Source: Arcanobacterium bovis (lineage in GTDB: Bacteria; Actinomycetota; Actinomycetes; Actinomycetales; Actinomycetaceae). Taken from it: a stretch of DNA of 64,000 nucleotides. Location: positions 310,001 to 374,000 of the forward strand of contig NZ_SJDT01000002.1 of NCBI RefSeq assembly GCF_004331995.1, read 5' to 3'. The position numbers and the translations under genes are program-made. Of this stretch, positions 8,483 through 17,409 are shown one piece after another. Numbering within the stretch: position 1 is the first letter of the stretch; each line of letters begins with the position of its first letter. The notes under the pieces were generated by a model. That model had not been told where the DNA came from. It worked only from the letters and a program-made list of their open reading frames with translations, and ran no database searches.

Positions 8483-8937
8483 TGAGCCACCTTAGGAGAA
8501 GCAAAGAAAGTGAGCTGATACTTCCCAATACGTACCTCATCACCGTTAGCCAGCAACGCTTCCTCAACGAGTTTCTGGTTCACGTAGGTTCCGTTGAGCG
8601 AATTTGCATCACGCACGTAGAATCGGTTGCCTTCGCGTACGAATGTAGCATGACGGCGTGAAACTGTTACGTCGTCGAGAAAAATATCCGACTTCGGGTG
8701 ACGTCCAGCAACCGTTTCGTCGTCGTTAAGCAAGAAGCGGGCACCAAAATTCGGACCACGTCGCACGATAAGGAGAGCGGACGACGACGGCAAGGCTTCT
8801 ATCGCGGCGCGGTCGTCTGCGTCGATACCCTTGATCTCGCCGAATGCGTTAGATGCACCAGCAATAGTGAAACGTGACGTAGACGAAGGATCTTGCGAAC
8901 CAGCAGGCTGTTGTAAGTTAAACTCTTCGTTTGACAT
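8479..8937 (-). CDS. garA: FHA-domain regulator, GarA/OdhI-like
   Basis: 152 residues from ATG 8937, chosen because AGGGGAG lies just before it. Residues about 52-145 form an FHA domain with the phosphothreonine-binding motifs GRHPKSD, SRRHA and NGTYVN. GarA/OdhI proteins bind and inhibit 2-oxoglutarate dehydrogenase and adjust glutamate metabolism. Phosphorylation of an N-terminal ETT motif makes the protein fold on itself and switches it off. That motif is not seen here; the corresponding region reads DPSSTSRFTIAG. It is encoded directly upstream of ftsR, as in mycobacteria. The FHA assignment is secure; conservation of the phospho-switch is doubtful. Confidence 0.85.
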   Translation of the reverse strand: MSNEEFNLQQPAGSQDPSSTSRFTIAGASNAFGEIKGIDADDRAAIEALPSSSALLIVRRGPNFGARFLLNDDETVAGRHPKSDIFLDDVTVSRRHATFVREGNRFYVRDANSLNGTYVNQKLVEEALLANGDEVRIGKYQLTFFASPKVAQ

Positions 8938-9048
8938 TTCACTCCCCTTACCTTTGTAATTACCTAATCTTATCTTAGATTGCACACTCTTTGTAATGCA
9001 TCTTCGTACGCAATTTTCTTTTGTCGCAAGTCCATGCTACGTCGCTCG

Positions 9049-11589
9049 TTATTGCGTTTGAGCCGCAGTTTGTGCTCGGAGTTTGCGGCAATGATCATCG
9101 CGGCAATCCAAGATTACCTTTCGCAGAGCTGCCGGAGTGCCTTCCTTGTTCAACCATTTATCTGCATGCTCTAAATCCAGTTCCGCGTGCGGAGAATCGA
9201 GGTCAGAGGCAGGATACAAGCCATAAACTATACGTTCGGCTATCTCCTGCGAATAGCGATTCCAGATGTCTTCTATGCAGTCAAAATAATGTGGCAATGC
9301 CGCTCGAGCCTCGTCGTCATGAAGCGGGTGTGAGAAACCGTCAACGAGAGCTTGCACATGAGTGTTCGACAGCTCGTTAGCGCTATTGACTAGCAAGCTT
9401 GCCGTATGAGCGCGGGTGTTGGGCATGCTCGCACGCGCTTGACGGTACGCGACTTCGTCTGTGGCGCTTGCGCTCTTAGCTAGTTCTGCATCGAGTTCTT
9501 CTACTGTAACGTGCGAATGGGCAGCGAGCGCTATCAGTAGTTGCCAACGCAAATCTTGATCCCTGATTCTCGCTAAGCATTCCTTCACGATGTCGCTGTT
9601 ATTGGGCAATAAACCGCCTACAGCTGCAAGGGTACGCATCCAAATCAGGCTTTGATCGTTTTGAATATCGCCATAGCTACGGATTTGCTCGTGTGCCAGC
9701 ATAAAGAGTTGTTCGAGCAGTTCGTTGCGCGTAGTGGCTGGCTCGAAATTCTTGATAGAAAATAAGAGCGTTTGTGTGCGTTGGGAAAGCAAGGCTGAGT
9801 CTGCCAGTTGAGGCATCGCAGCGACATAAGCGAGGTATTCGCGAGGAGTGATTGCAGCATCCCGAACAGCTTGCCACAGCGCCGTGCTAATTACCGAACG
9901 CGACAAATCGTCGTCGACATCCATGGTTAAGAACGCACGAAGCGACTTGGGATCGAACGCGATTTTGGCATAAGTAAGGGAGGCATCGTTTGGCAAAATT
10001 GCATCGATCTCTGCTCCCCCAAGCTGATCCCAAGGAATGACGACGTCGGTAGTGAGCTCGATGTCGAGCGCAGCAACGCGGTGCAACTTTTCTTCACTGG
10101 CTTTCCAAGCAGAAACCTTAATCCGATGGGGCCTGATGATCTTTTCACCAGTCAGCGGCTCAATTCCTTCTTGGCGAATCATGACGCCGTCTTCGTGGCG
10201 TTCAACGGCGAGCGTAGAGACACCCGCTGTTTGTAACCACTGCTGTGCCCAAAAGCGAACGTCCTTACCAGAAGCCTGTTCGAGGGCAATTAACAGATCG
10301 TCAAGCGTGGCGTTGCCGAAAGGGTGAGCAGCGAAATATGCGCGTGCTCCAGCGAAGAACGCTTCTTCGCCAACCCATGCCACCAACTGCCGTAGAACGG
10401 CAGCTCCTTTGGCATAAGTGATACCGTCAAAGACCTGATCGGCTGCTTCGAGATCCGGTACATCTGCGACAATTGGGTGCGTTGTTGGGTATTGGTCGTT
10501 TTGGAGTGCCCAAGCGAGACGCCGCCCCGCGAAACTTTGCCACGCCTCGGTGTATTGCGTTGCTTGCGCACAGCCCCATGCGCCCATAAATTCAGCAAAG
10601 GATTCTTTGAGCCATAGATCATCCCACCATCGTGGGGTGGTGTAATCGCCAAACCACATATGAGACATCTCGTGAAGAATCGTATTGGCCCGGCCTTCGC
10701 GTTGGGCACGAGTCGATTGACCACGATGAATATATGCTGCTTCATTGAACGTCACGCAGCCGGGATTTTCCATCGCCCCAAGATTGTATTCGGGAACGAA
10801 TACCGAATCGTACTTTCCCCATGGATAAGAAACACCAAAGGCTGATGGGAATAAGCCAAGACCTTGCTTCGTAACTGTTGAAATATCCTCGAGAGCGAAA
10901 TACTGAGCTAGAGTGGCGCGGCAATAAAAACCAAGTTTGGTGCGCTGTGAATCGTGCGTGACTTCGTCGTGAAAAGCGACGTAAGGACCAGCAATGAAAG
11001 CCGTCAGATAGGTGGACATGCGCGGCGTCGTCGCAAAACTTCTCGTGCAGCACTCCTCGCCGTCGCTGTTGGTAAATATTTCGCTAGAACTTATCTGTTC
11101 GCCATTGGACAGCACAGTCCACGAAACCGGGGCACTGATAGAAATATCGAATGTTGCCTTGAGATCGGGCTGTTCAAAGTTTGGAAAAACTCGGCGTGCG
11201 TCGGCGGGTTCAAATTGAGTGTAGAGGTATGTTTGCTGGTCAAGTGGGTCTTTGAAACGGTGAAGACCCTCGCCTGACGTTGAATAGATACCAGTGGCTG
11301 TTACTTCGACGATGTGCTCCCCTGCGTCAACTTCACCCAGGTGGATACGCGCGCCGTCAAACTGGAAGTCAAGAGCTGTGCCGTCTAGCGTAACTGACTG
11401 CACCGAATCGCCGATGAAATCGACGAAGATCGCGCAACTTTTGTTTTGGGAAAATGTAATGCGTGAGTGAGTCTGAAAAGTTGTGGAATCACTAGTAGCT
11501 TCCGACACATCAAGATTGATTTGATAAGAGTTGATAAACAGTGCAGAGCTGCGAAATTGTGCTTCGATACGGGAGAGATTTTCAGACAT
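9049..11589 (-). CDS. pepN: Aminopeptidase N (M1 zinc metallopeptidase)
   Basis: 846 residues. The N-terminal beta-saddle domain leads to the M1 exopeptidase signature GAMEN at 271-275. The zinc site is HEMSH at 306-310 plus Glu329, an exact HExxH-x18-E arrangement in the thermolysin-like domain. The C-terminal half is the helical ERAP1-like domain of actinobacterial PepN (about 850 residues), with a substrate-covering cavity. It removes N-terminal residues from peptides in the cytoplasm; no signal peptide is present. The gene stands alone between tRNA-Pro and garA. The start has no ribosome binding site but a -10-like box 8 nt upstream, so the mRNA may be leaderless. Confidence 0.95.
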   Translation of the reverse strand: MSENLSRIEAQFRSSALFINSYQINLDVSEATSDSTTFQTHSRITFSQNKSCAIFVDFIGDSVQSVTLDGTALDFQFDGARIHLGEVDAGEHIVEVTATGIYSTSGEGLHRFKDPLDQQTYLYTQFEPADARRVFPNFEQPDLKATFDISISAPVSWTVLSNGEQISSSEIFTNSDGEECCTRSFATTPRMSTYLTAFIAGPYVAFHDEVTHDSQRTKLGFYCRATLAQYFALEDISTVTKQGLGLFPSAFGVSYPWGKYDSVFVPEYNLGAMENPGCVTFNEAAYIHRGQSTRAQREGRANTILHEMSHMWFGDYTTPRWWDDLWLKESFAEFMGAWGCAQATQYTEAWQSFAGRRLAWALQNDQYPTTHPIVADVPDLEAADQVFDGITYAKGAAVLRQLVAWVGEEAFFAGARAYFAAHPFGNATLDDLLIALEQASGKDVRFWAQQWLQTAGVSTLAVERHEDGVMIRQEGIEPLTGEKIIRPHRIKVSAWKASEEKLHRVAALDIELTTDVVIPWDQLGGAEIDAILPNDASLTYAKIAFDPKSLRAFLTMDVDDDLSRSVISTALWQAVRDAAITPREYLAYVAAMPQLADSALLSQRTQTLLFSIKNFEPATTRNELLEQLFMLAHEQIRSYGDIQNDQSLIWMRTLAAVGGLLPNNSDIVKECLARIRDQDLRWQLLIALAAHSHVTVEELDAELAKSASATDEVAYRQARASMPNTRAHTASLLVNSANELSNTHVQALVDGFSHPLHDDEARAALPHYFDCIEDIWNRYSQEIAERIVYGLYPASDLDSPHAELDLEHADKWLNKEGTPAALRKVILDCRDDHCRKLRAQTAAQTQ

Positions 11590-11597
11590 ATAATAAT

Positions 11598-11625
11598 TGA
11601 ATACTGTTTTACTGTGCGGTGCAAA
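11598..11625 (-). promoter_or_regulatory. Candidate promoter of pepN
   Basis: On the minus strand TTTGCA (11625-11620) and TATTCA (11603-11598) are separated by 16 nt, and the ATG follows 8 nt later. There is no Shine-Dalgarno. The -10 does not end in the usual T, so this is tentative. Confidence 0.3.
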
Positions 11626-11710
11626 TTCCCCTGTCGATTACCACGAATAGGTAAATACGGGCTATTATCGTTGAGTCGAAAGACGGTGTCGTGAGGTTGC
11701 CGAGCGACGA

Positions 11711-11784
<74 letters not shown>

Positions 11785-11786
11785 CG

Positions 11787-11825
11787 AAAACCCCGAGATA
11801 TCAACGATTGGTATCTCGGGGTTTT
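11787..11825 (+). terminator. Intrinsic terminator after tRNA-Pro
   Basis: AAAACCCCGAGATA pairs with its perfect complement across a short loop, and the right arm runs straight into GTTTTGTTTT. The stem also ends the convergent der transcript on the other strand, which has AAAA before and TTTT after. Confidence 0.9.
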
Positions 11826-11888
11826 GTTTTGAAACGGCAAAAGGAGCTTGAAAGTCTACTGAGTTCGTCTTGGTAGCTACGATCACAA

Positions 11889-13397
11889 CTACTTGCGTTT
11901 TCTCTTTTCGCGCACCCGCACCGAAATTTGAACTGGGCTTCCCTCGAATCCAAACTCTTCGCGCAAACGGCGCTCCAAGAACCGTCGGTAGCCGTGTTCG
12001 ATGAAACCTGAAGCGAACAGTACGAATTTCGGTGGACGGTTCGCTACTTGGGTACCGAACAAGATTCGAGGCTGTTTACCGCCGCGTACTGGATGTGGAT
12101 TAGCTGCTGCAATCTCACCTAGGAAAGAATTGAGCTTGCCGGTGGAAACGCGTTTGTCCCACGATTCAAGTGCGGTGTGCATAGCACGGGTCAGCCTATT
12201 TGTATGCCAACCAGTTGCAGCAGAAAGGTTCACTCGCTCAACCCAAGGCATCTGTACGAGCTCGCGTTCAATCTCACGGTCGAGCATGAGCCGGCGCTCT
12301 TCATCCACAAGATCCCATTTATTGCACACCACAACCATGGCGCGGCCCGAATCAATCACCTGCTGCATGACACGAATATCTTGCTCAGTAAGCTCTTGGG
12401 ACGCATCAATAAGCACGAGTCCGAGCTCAGCCTTTTCAAGTGCACCTTGAGTGCGCAATGAGGCATAGTAGTCGGCACCATGAGTGAGGTGGACACGACG
12501 GCGAATACCTGCGGTGTCCACAAACATCCACTGCTCGCCATCAAGCTCAATGATCTCATCGACTGGGTCACGAGTTGTGCCTGCCAAAGGATCAACCACT
12601 ACCCGGTTCTCCCCTGCTAGACGGTTAAGCAACGAGGATTTCCCAACGTTCGGACGCCCAATCAGCGCAATGCGCCGTGGACCGTGCTTTGGACGCAATT
12701 TCGCAGTTGCTGAGACTTCAGGCAAGACGTCGAGAACGGCGTCGAGAATATCGCCGGTGCCACGACCATGAAGTGCTGAAATCGGATAGGGCTCGCCCAA
12801 TCCCAGCGACCACAGATACGCGGCGTCAGCTTCTTGGTTCGGAGCATCAACCTTGTTAGCAGCAAGAATTACTGGTTTTCCACTACGACGCAATAACCGC
12901 ACAATTTGTTCATCGGTGTCAGTAGCGCCAACAGTCGCATCCACAACGAATAGCACGGCATCGGCTTGTTCGATGGCAAATTCTGATTGTTGTGCAACTG
13001 ATTTATCGATACCGGCTACATCAAGTTCCCAGCCACCAGTGTCAACGAGGGTGAATGTTTTGCCATTCCATTGAGCGTCATAGCGCACGCGATCACGCGT
13101 CACTCCCGGTTCGTCCTGTACGACAGCAACACGCTTACCAACGATACGATTCACAAGAGTGGACTTTCCGACGTTCGGACGTCCAACAACAGCAAGAACC
13201 GGATAACCTGGATCTTCGTCTTGCGATGAGAATTGAAAATCCTCTTCAAGATAGGCGAGATCTTCGTCGTCGAGCTCGTATTCAGTGAGGAACGACCGCA
13301 TCATTTCGGCGCGTTGGGCATCGTCTTCTGAATCGAAGTCCTCAAAACTTGGCGCACTCACCATATCGTCGTCTTCAATAAAATCTTGTTCAGCCAC
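11889..13397 (-). CDS. der: GTPase Der (EngA), ribosome assembly
   Basis: 502 residues, GTG start with GGAGG 6 nt upstream, overlapping the end of the tyrA::cmk gene by 8 nt. An acidic N-terminal extension of about 65 residues, rich in Asp and Glu, precedes the first G domain (GRPNVGKS at 72-79). A second G domain repeats GRPNVGKS near residue 247 and has NKWD further on, then a KH-like C-terminal domain and a basic tail. Der is the tandem-GTPase factor for 50S subunit maturation. In several actinobacteria cmk and der are fused; here der is separate and cmk is instead fused to tyrA upstream. Confidence 0.95.
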   Translation of the reverse strand: MAEQDFIEDDDMVSAPSFEDFDSEDDAQRAEMMRSFLTEYELDDEDLAYLEEDFQFSSQDEDPGYPVLAVVGRPNVGKSTLVNRIVGKRVAVVQDEPGVTRDRVRYDAQWNGKTFTLVDTGGWELDVAGIDKSVAQQSEFAIEQADAVLFVVDATVGATDTDEQIVRLLRRSGKPVILAANKVDAPNQEADAAYLWSLGLGEPYPISALHGRGTGDILDAVLDVLPEVSATAKLRPKHGPRRIALIGRPNVGKSSLLNRLAGENRVVVDPLAGTTRDPVDEIIELDGEQWMFVDTAGIRRRVHLTHGADYYASLRTQGALEKAELGLVLIDASQELTEQDIRVMQQVIDSGRAMVVVCNKWDLVDEERRLMLDREIERELVQMPWVERVNLSAATGWHTNRLTRAMHTALESWDKRVSTGKLNSFLGEIAAANPHPVRGGKQPRILFGTQVANRPPKFVLFASGFIEHGYRRFLERRLREEFGFEGSPVQISVRVREKRKRK

Positions 13398-15183
13398 GGG
13401 ATACCTCCGTTGTAAGCGTTTCGATTGCAGAAACTACTTGATCAATCGTCAATTCCGAAGAATCGATAGTGGTCACGCCGTCCTGCGCAGTCATAAATTC
13501 AGACACAGTCGAATCATCGCGGTCCCGTCGCAATACTTCGTCACGGGTGGCTGCGAGCGAGCTTTCGTCGTCGCTCCCCCGCACTTCCAAAGCACGACGA
13601 CGTAGCCGTGCGTCCTCCGAAGCGGTAAGCAACACGCGCACATGCGCATCTGGGGCGACGACGGTGGTGATGTCGCGTCCTTCTGCCACGATTCCCCTGC
13701 CGTTAGAAAAGCTGTTCGGATCCTGAGCTTGGGAGATGATATCGCGCTGCCGCTCTTTCATATTGGCGCGCACATCGAGATTGGTGGCCACTTTGGACAC
13801 TACTTTAGACAAGTCCGAAGTGCGGATATCGGACGAGATATCGGTACCACCACAAACAAAGCGTGGATTTTCAGGATCGAGACTAATCTCGAGCGGCATC
13901 GCGAGAGTTGCCTCGTATACAGCCTGCTGATCGTCGAGATCAATACCTTCATGCAGTGCCCACCACGTTGCGGCACGGTACATTGCGCCTGTATCGAGAT
14001 ACGCCAAGCGTAGCTTCTTCGCGAGCATTCGTGACACGGTAGATTTTCCGGATCCTGATGGGCCATCAATAGCTACTACGAGAGGCATGGCATCCTTCCT
14101 TGACATATTTATGATTTGCCAACCTCTTTGTTCGAGGCCAACTTCGAGTTCATGAGCTTTAGCTGGTATTACCGACAGCAATGCGCGACCAGCTGGTTGT
14201 TGAGGCGAATGCTCCAAACTAAAGTCTTCAATATTGACGCCAATTTCGCCCACTTCAGAGAAGAGTCGGCCAAGCTCAGCCGGTTTATCTGGCACCAAAA
14301 CAATAACTTCGGCGTAACGGGTTGGCGCCCCTCCGTGTTTACCAGGAATTCGTGCCACGCCAGCATTTCCATTGGCGATGGTACGTGAAATAACGTCAAG
14401 ACCTGAACCTGAATCAATAGCGCAGATGAGTGCCGATAAATCTTGGCGAATGTCTTGTAAAATCCGCGAAATTTCTGTCCGATTTTCCGAAATAATCGAC
14501 GTCCATAACAGCGGATCCGATTGCGCGATACGGGTGACGTCGCGTAGACCTTGGCCCGAAAGTTCAAGTGACGACGATTGCTCACTCACCAGTGAACTAG
14601 CAAGTAACGAGCTCATGATCTGCGGAACGTGCGAGACAACTGCCACGGCTCTGTCATGCTCGATTGCACTCATAGTGATGAGCGCTCCGCCCATATCAAC
14701 AGCTAAATCTCGCACGGCACCGATCGCTACCGACGAGGATTTCTCCCCTGGAACAACTACCCACGGTCTGCCAATGAAAAGGTCCGCATCCGCCGCGATA
14801 GCGCCTGAGCGTTCTTTGCCAGCCATAGGGTGCGAGCCAACCCAGCGATGTGCTTGTGGATGAGAGCTCAAGCCCGATGCAATTTTTGACTTCACTGAGG
14901 AAACATCTGTGATTATCGCATCCGGGAATCTATCTAGTGCTGCGGAAACTACCGAAATCGTGACATCAGGTGGTACTGCTACTACTACAATGCTCGGATC
15001 GTTAACAGGTTTGGTTGAGCCGGCCCCAAGGTCTTGTGCAAGATTCGCGGCAATTGGCGAAGCATCTTCGAGGTGGACGTTTACACCCTGCGTCCGCAAT
15101 CTCAGACCGATTGAGGTACCCAAAAGACCAGTGCCGATAATAAGCACTGGTGAGTTGGTAAGCGCAGGGGATGTGAAATCCAT
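13390..15183 (-). CDS. tyrA-cmk: Prephenate dehydrogenase-cytidylate kinase fusion
   Basis: One uninterrupted 597-residue frame holds two enzymes. Residues 1 to about 280 are prephenate dehydrogenase (NAD-binding GTGLLGTS at 17-24, GSHPMAGKE, helical dimer domain), giving 4-hydroxyphenylpyruvate for tyrosine synthesis. An ACT-type regulatory domain follows at about 285-358 ([16 protein letters not shown]). From Met366 the frame continues as (d)CMP kinase with P-loop GPSGSGKS at 374-381, DTGAMYRA and GRDITT. The ATG of Met366 has AGGAAGG 5 nt upstream, so a free kinase may also be made. It starts at the rluB stop (TAATG) and overlaps der. Such a pairing is not metabolically obvious. A lost stop between formerly adjacent genes is the simplest origin. 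Confidence 0.9.
   Translation of the reverse strand: MDFTSPALTNSPVLIIGTGLLGTSIGLRLRTQGVNVHLEDASPIAANLAQDLGAGSTKPVNDPSIVVVAVPPDVTISVVSAALDRFPDAIITDVSSVKSKIASGLSSHPQAHRWVGSHPMAGKERSGAIAADADLFIGRPWVVVPGEKSSSVAIGAVRDLAVDMGGALITMSAIEHDRAVAVVSHVPQIMSSLLASSLVSEQSSSLELSGQGLRDVTRIAQSDPLLWTSIISENRTEISRILQDIRQDLSALICAIDSGSGLDVISRTIANGNAGVARIPGKHGGAPTRYAEVIVLVPDKPAELGRLFSEVGEIGVNIEDFSLEHSPQQPAGRALLSVIPAKAHELEVGLEQRGWQIINMSRKDAMPLVVAIDGPSGSGKSTVSRMLAKKLRLAYLDTGAMYRAATWWALHEGIDLDDQQAVYEATLAMPLEISLDPENPRFVCGGTDISSDIRTSDLSKVVSKVATNLDVRANMKERQRDIISQAQDPNSFSNGRGIVAEGRDITTVVAPDAHVRVLLTASEDARLRRRALEVRGSDDESSLAATRDEVLRRDRDDSTVSEFMTAQDGVTTIDSSELTIDQVVSAIETLTTEVSRG
14086..14100 (-). promoter_or_regulatory. Internal ribosome binding site and ATG for cytidylate kinase
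   Basis: Inside the fused frame AGGAAGG (14100-14094) stands 5 nt before an ATG (14088) encoding the [16 protein letters not shown] start expected of a normal Cmk. Spacing and match are as good as at any gene start in the window. It would yield an independent kinase of 232 residues. Confidence 0.55.
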
Positions 15184-15938
15184 TAGAGATCCACCAGATT
15201 CATCAAAGCGCTGAGCTCCGACCCGCCAATCACGCGGGTTTGCCCAGGCTTGAGACGACCAATTGTGATGTTGCCAAAGCAGGTGCGCACCAATTCCATT
15301 ACTGGATGCCCCACTTCGTCCATAATGCGGCGCACGATACGGTTTCTTCCCGAATGCAACGTGACCTCAATAATAGAGTTCTTACGTGCAGATTCGCGCA
15401 GGACGAATTCATCAACTTTAACTGGACCATCTTCAAGCGTAATTCCCTTCTCGAGAACTTTACCGAGACCTCGGGTAACAGTGCCCTCTACTCGAGCGAT
15501 GTACGTCTTTGGCACTTCGAAGGAAGGGTGCGTCAAACGATGCGTCAACTCGCCGTCGTTCGACAGCAAAATCAAACCTTCGGTATCGACGTCAAGGCGT
15601 CCAACGTGAAAAAGACGTTCGGCTCGGTCTTGTACAAAATCTTGCAAGGTCTTGCGTCCCTGATCGTCTTGCATGGTTGAGACTACGCCCGGTGGCTTGT
15701 ACAGTGCTACCGTAAGTTTTGATTCGTCAACTTGTATGCGGTTTCCGTCTACATGGATCGCTACACGGCTTGGATCAACACGGATACCGAGCTGCGTTAC
15801 GATATGTCCATCAACGCTCACGCGACCTTCTTCAATAAGTTCTTCACAGGCGCGCCGCGAACCAACTCCGGCATGCGCTAAGACTTTCTGGAGACGCTCC
15901 CCCTCAGGATCATGTAAATTTTGCGTAAATCGGCTCAT
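15183..15938 (-). CDS. rluB: 23S rRNA pseudouridine synthase RluB
   Basis: 251 residues. An S4 RNA-binding domain at about 14-60 (LQKVLAHAGVGSRRACEELI) precedes the RsuA/RluB-type catalytic domain, whose nucleophile is Asp116 in GRLDVDTEG. The family converts uridine near position 2605 of 23S rRNA to pseudouridine. The start overlaps the scpB stop (ATGA) and the stop overlaps the tyrA::cmk start (TAATG). The order scpA-scpB-rluB-cmk-der is conserved in mycobacteria. RluB is chosen over RsuA mainly from this context. Confidence 0.9.
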   Translation of the reverse strand: MSRFTQNLHDPEGERLQKVLAHAGVGSRRACEELIEEGRVSVDGHIVTQLGIRVDPSRVAIHVDGNRIQVDESKLTVALYKPPGVVSTMQDDQGRKTLQDFVQDRAERLFHVGRLDVDTEGLILLSNDGELTHRLTHPSFEVPKTYIARVEGTVTRGLGKVLEKGITLEDGPVKVDEFVLRESARKNSIIEVTLHSGRNRIVRRIMDEVGHPVMELVRTCFGNITIGRLKPGQTRVIGGSELSALMNLVDL

Positions 15939-16501
15939 CGTATTTCCTTTTCGACGTCTTCTAAGTCTTCGTTGTCGGGCAAATAAGGTGCGAGAGGTGC
16001 TAATTCCGCCAAAGAATTCATACCCATTCGTTCCAAAAAGTAATCAGTAGTTCCATACAGGCTGGCACCAGTTGCAGCTGTTGTGCCAACTTGCTCAACA
16101 AGCCCGCGAGTTTGCAATGTTCGAACTACCGAATCTACCTCAACTCCGCGAATTGCCGCAATCTGTGCACGTGTTACCGGTTGCCGATAAGCAATTACTG
16201 CGAGGGTTTCCAATGCCTGTACTGAAAGTTTATTGGATTGCCCCGCCGTTACAAAGTTTCCCACGATGTCCGCGTATCGCGGGTGTGAATAATAGCGCCA
16301 GCCTCCCCCGACTTCGCGCAAAATAAAGCCACGAGCGACTGCGGAATCTGACTCATATTCGTGAGCAAGTGCACGAAGTAAAGTGTCGGTTTCCGCCTCG
16401 GTAATGCCCAATGCCTGTGCCAATGCGGATGTTGTGATTGGTTCTTGAGCAACCATCAAGATTGCTTCAAGTGCGCCTTTGAGGAACGAACTATCGCTCA
16501 T
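15935..16501 (-). CDS. scpB: Chromosome segregation and condensation protein ScpB
   Basis: 188 residues forming two winged-helix domains, with the family segment LETLAVIAYRQPVTRAQI near residues 95-112 and VRTLQTRGLVE after it. ScpB dimers bind ScpA and, with SMC, make the condensin complex that compacts and separates sister chromosomes. The start overlaps the scpA stop (ATGA), consistent with stoichiometric co-translation. SMC itself is not in the window. Length is normal for actinobacterial ScpB. Confidence 0.93.
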   Translation of the reverse strand: MSDSSFLKGALEAILMVAQEPITTSALAQALGITEAETDTLLRALAHEYESDSAVARGFILREVGGGWRYYSHPRYADIVGNFVTAGQSNKLSVQALETLAVIAYRQPVTRAQIAAIRGVEVDSVVRTLQTRGLVEQVGTTAATGASLYGTTDYFLERMGMNSLAELAPLAPYLPDNEDLEDVEKEIR

Positions 16502-17409
16502 GGAACCTCCGCTATGTCGTGTGAGTCTACTGCGTCTGCTGGATATGAATCTGCTGGATATGAAGCGGAACGGGACGCCTGTGAAATCGGTGTGTCTGCG
16601 CCGTCAGGCGATATTTGGGTTCCACTCATGGCAGGCTCAATGCGGGTCAACACCAAAGTGCCAAGTGGAGAATCTTGTTCAATGGCAAGCTCACCAGCAC
16701 GGATGAGCTCTAATACTGCCAGAAAACGAGATACGACAGTTGGGATATTTCGCGCGTCGGCGCACACCTGTGTAAAGGAAATTCTATCGCCGATAAGTAA
16801 CCGTTCACGCAACAGTATCACCTGAGAATCTACCGGAACCAAGGGATCGTGCAGATGATCTAATGTTACCCCAGCAGATTTTCGTGTTAGTGCCTGAGCT
16901 GCGTATATAGCTAAATCTGTAGCATCCACGTTGAATTCTAGTTCCGGCAGCATACTCCGAAAATGTGGCTCAAGATCAACAATTCGCGGAAAGGATAGTG
17001 ATTGCTGCTGGAACCTCACCGCGATATCAACAGCAACTTCTTTAAAGGCTCGATATTGGAGTAACTTTGCAAATAATAAATCGCGCGCCTCAAGTAGCTC
17101 GATTGTCTCGGCGTCGTCCTCTTCGTGCGGAAGGAGACGGGCAGCTTTCAGATCCAACAAAGTAGCCGCGACTACCAGAAATTCGGAAGCACCTGATAAA
17201 TCAAGTTCCTCTTGTTTTGCCACGAATGCCAAAAATTCGTCCGTTACCTGTGCGAGCGCCACATCCGTAATATCGAGCCGATGTCGAGCGATCAGCGAAA
17301 GAAGCACGTCAAATGGACCTTGAAAAACATCCAGATCAACGGCAAAAGTATCTTTAGTTTCAGTGAAGAGATCTTCCTGAACAGGTGCGTTACTAGGCGC
17401 TGGCACCAC
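16498..17409 (-). CDS. scpA: Chromosome segregation and condensation protein ScpA (kleisin)
   Basis: 303 residues. The N-terminal SMC-binding region has FQGPFDVLLSLIARHRLDI near 29-47, followed by DLSGASEFLVVAATLLDLKA; the C-terminal winged helix is at about 200-255. The kleisin bridges SMC heads and recruits ScpB. The GTG start lies inside the end of parA (17-nt overlap). The last 30 or so residues are a low-complexity tail holding a duplicated SYPAD unit made by a perfect 15-bp tandem repeat. The tail is beyond the conserved domain, so it probably tolerates length change. Confidence 0.93.
   Translation of the reverse strand: MVPAPSNAPVQEDLFTETKDTFAVDLDVFQGPFDVLLSLIARHRLDITDVALAQVTDEFLAFVAKQEELDLSGASEFLVVAATLLDLKAARLLPHEEDDAETIELLEARDLLFAKLLQYRAFKEVAVDIAVRFQQQSLSFPRIVDLEPHFRSMLPELEFNVDATDLAIYAAQALTRKSAGVTLDHLHDPLVPVDSQVILLRERLLIGDRISFTQVCADARNIPTVVSRFLAVLELIRAGELAIEQDSPLGTLVLTRIEPAMSGTQISPDGADTPISQASRSASYPADSYPADAVDSHDIAEVP
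16535..16564. repeat. Perfect 15-bp tandem duplication in scpA tail
   Basis: TCTGCTGGATATGAA occurs twice head to tail, encoding a repeated SYPAD peptide. The unit keeps the reading frame, so copy number could vary without breaking scpA. Confidence 0.9.

Noticed and set aside
14040-14110. Frameshift explanation for the tyrA-cmk junction
   Set aside because: Both halves are in one frame and both domains look intact, so no frameshift is needed. A sequencing error that removed a stop codon cannot be fully excluded.
16535-16564. CRISPR-like repeat
   Set aside because: Two adjacent copies without spacers inside a gene; this is a simple tandem duplication.
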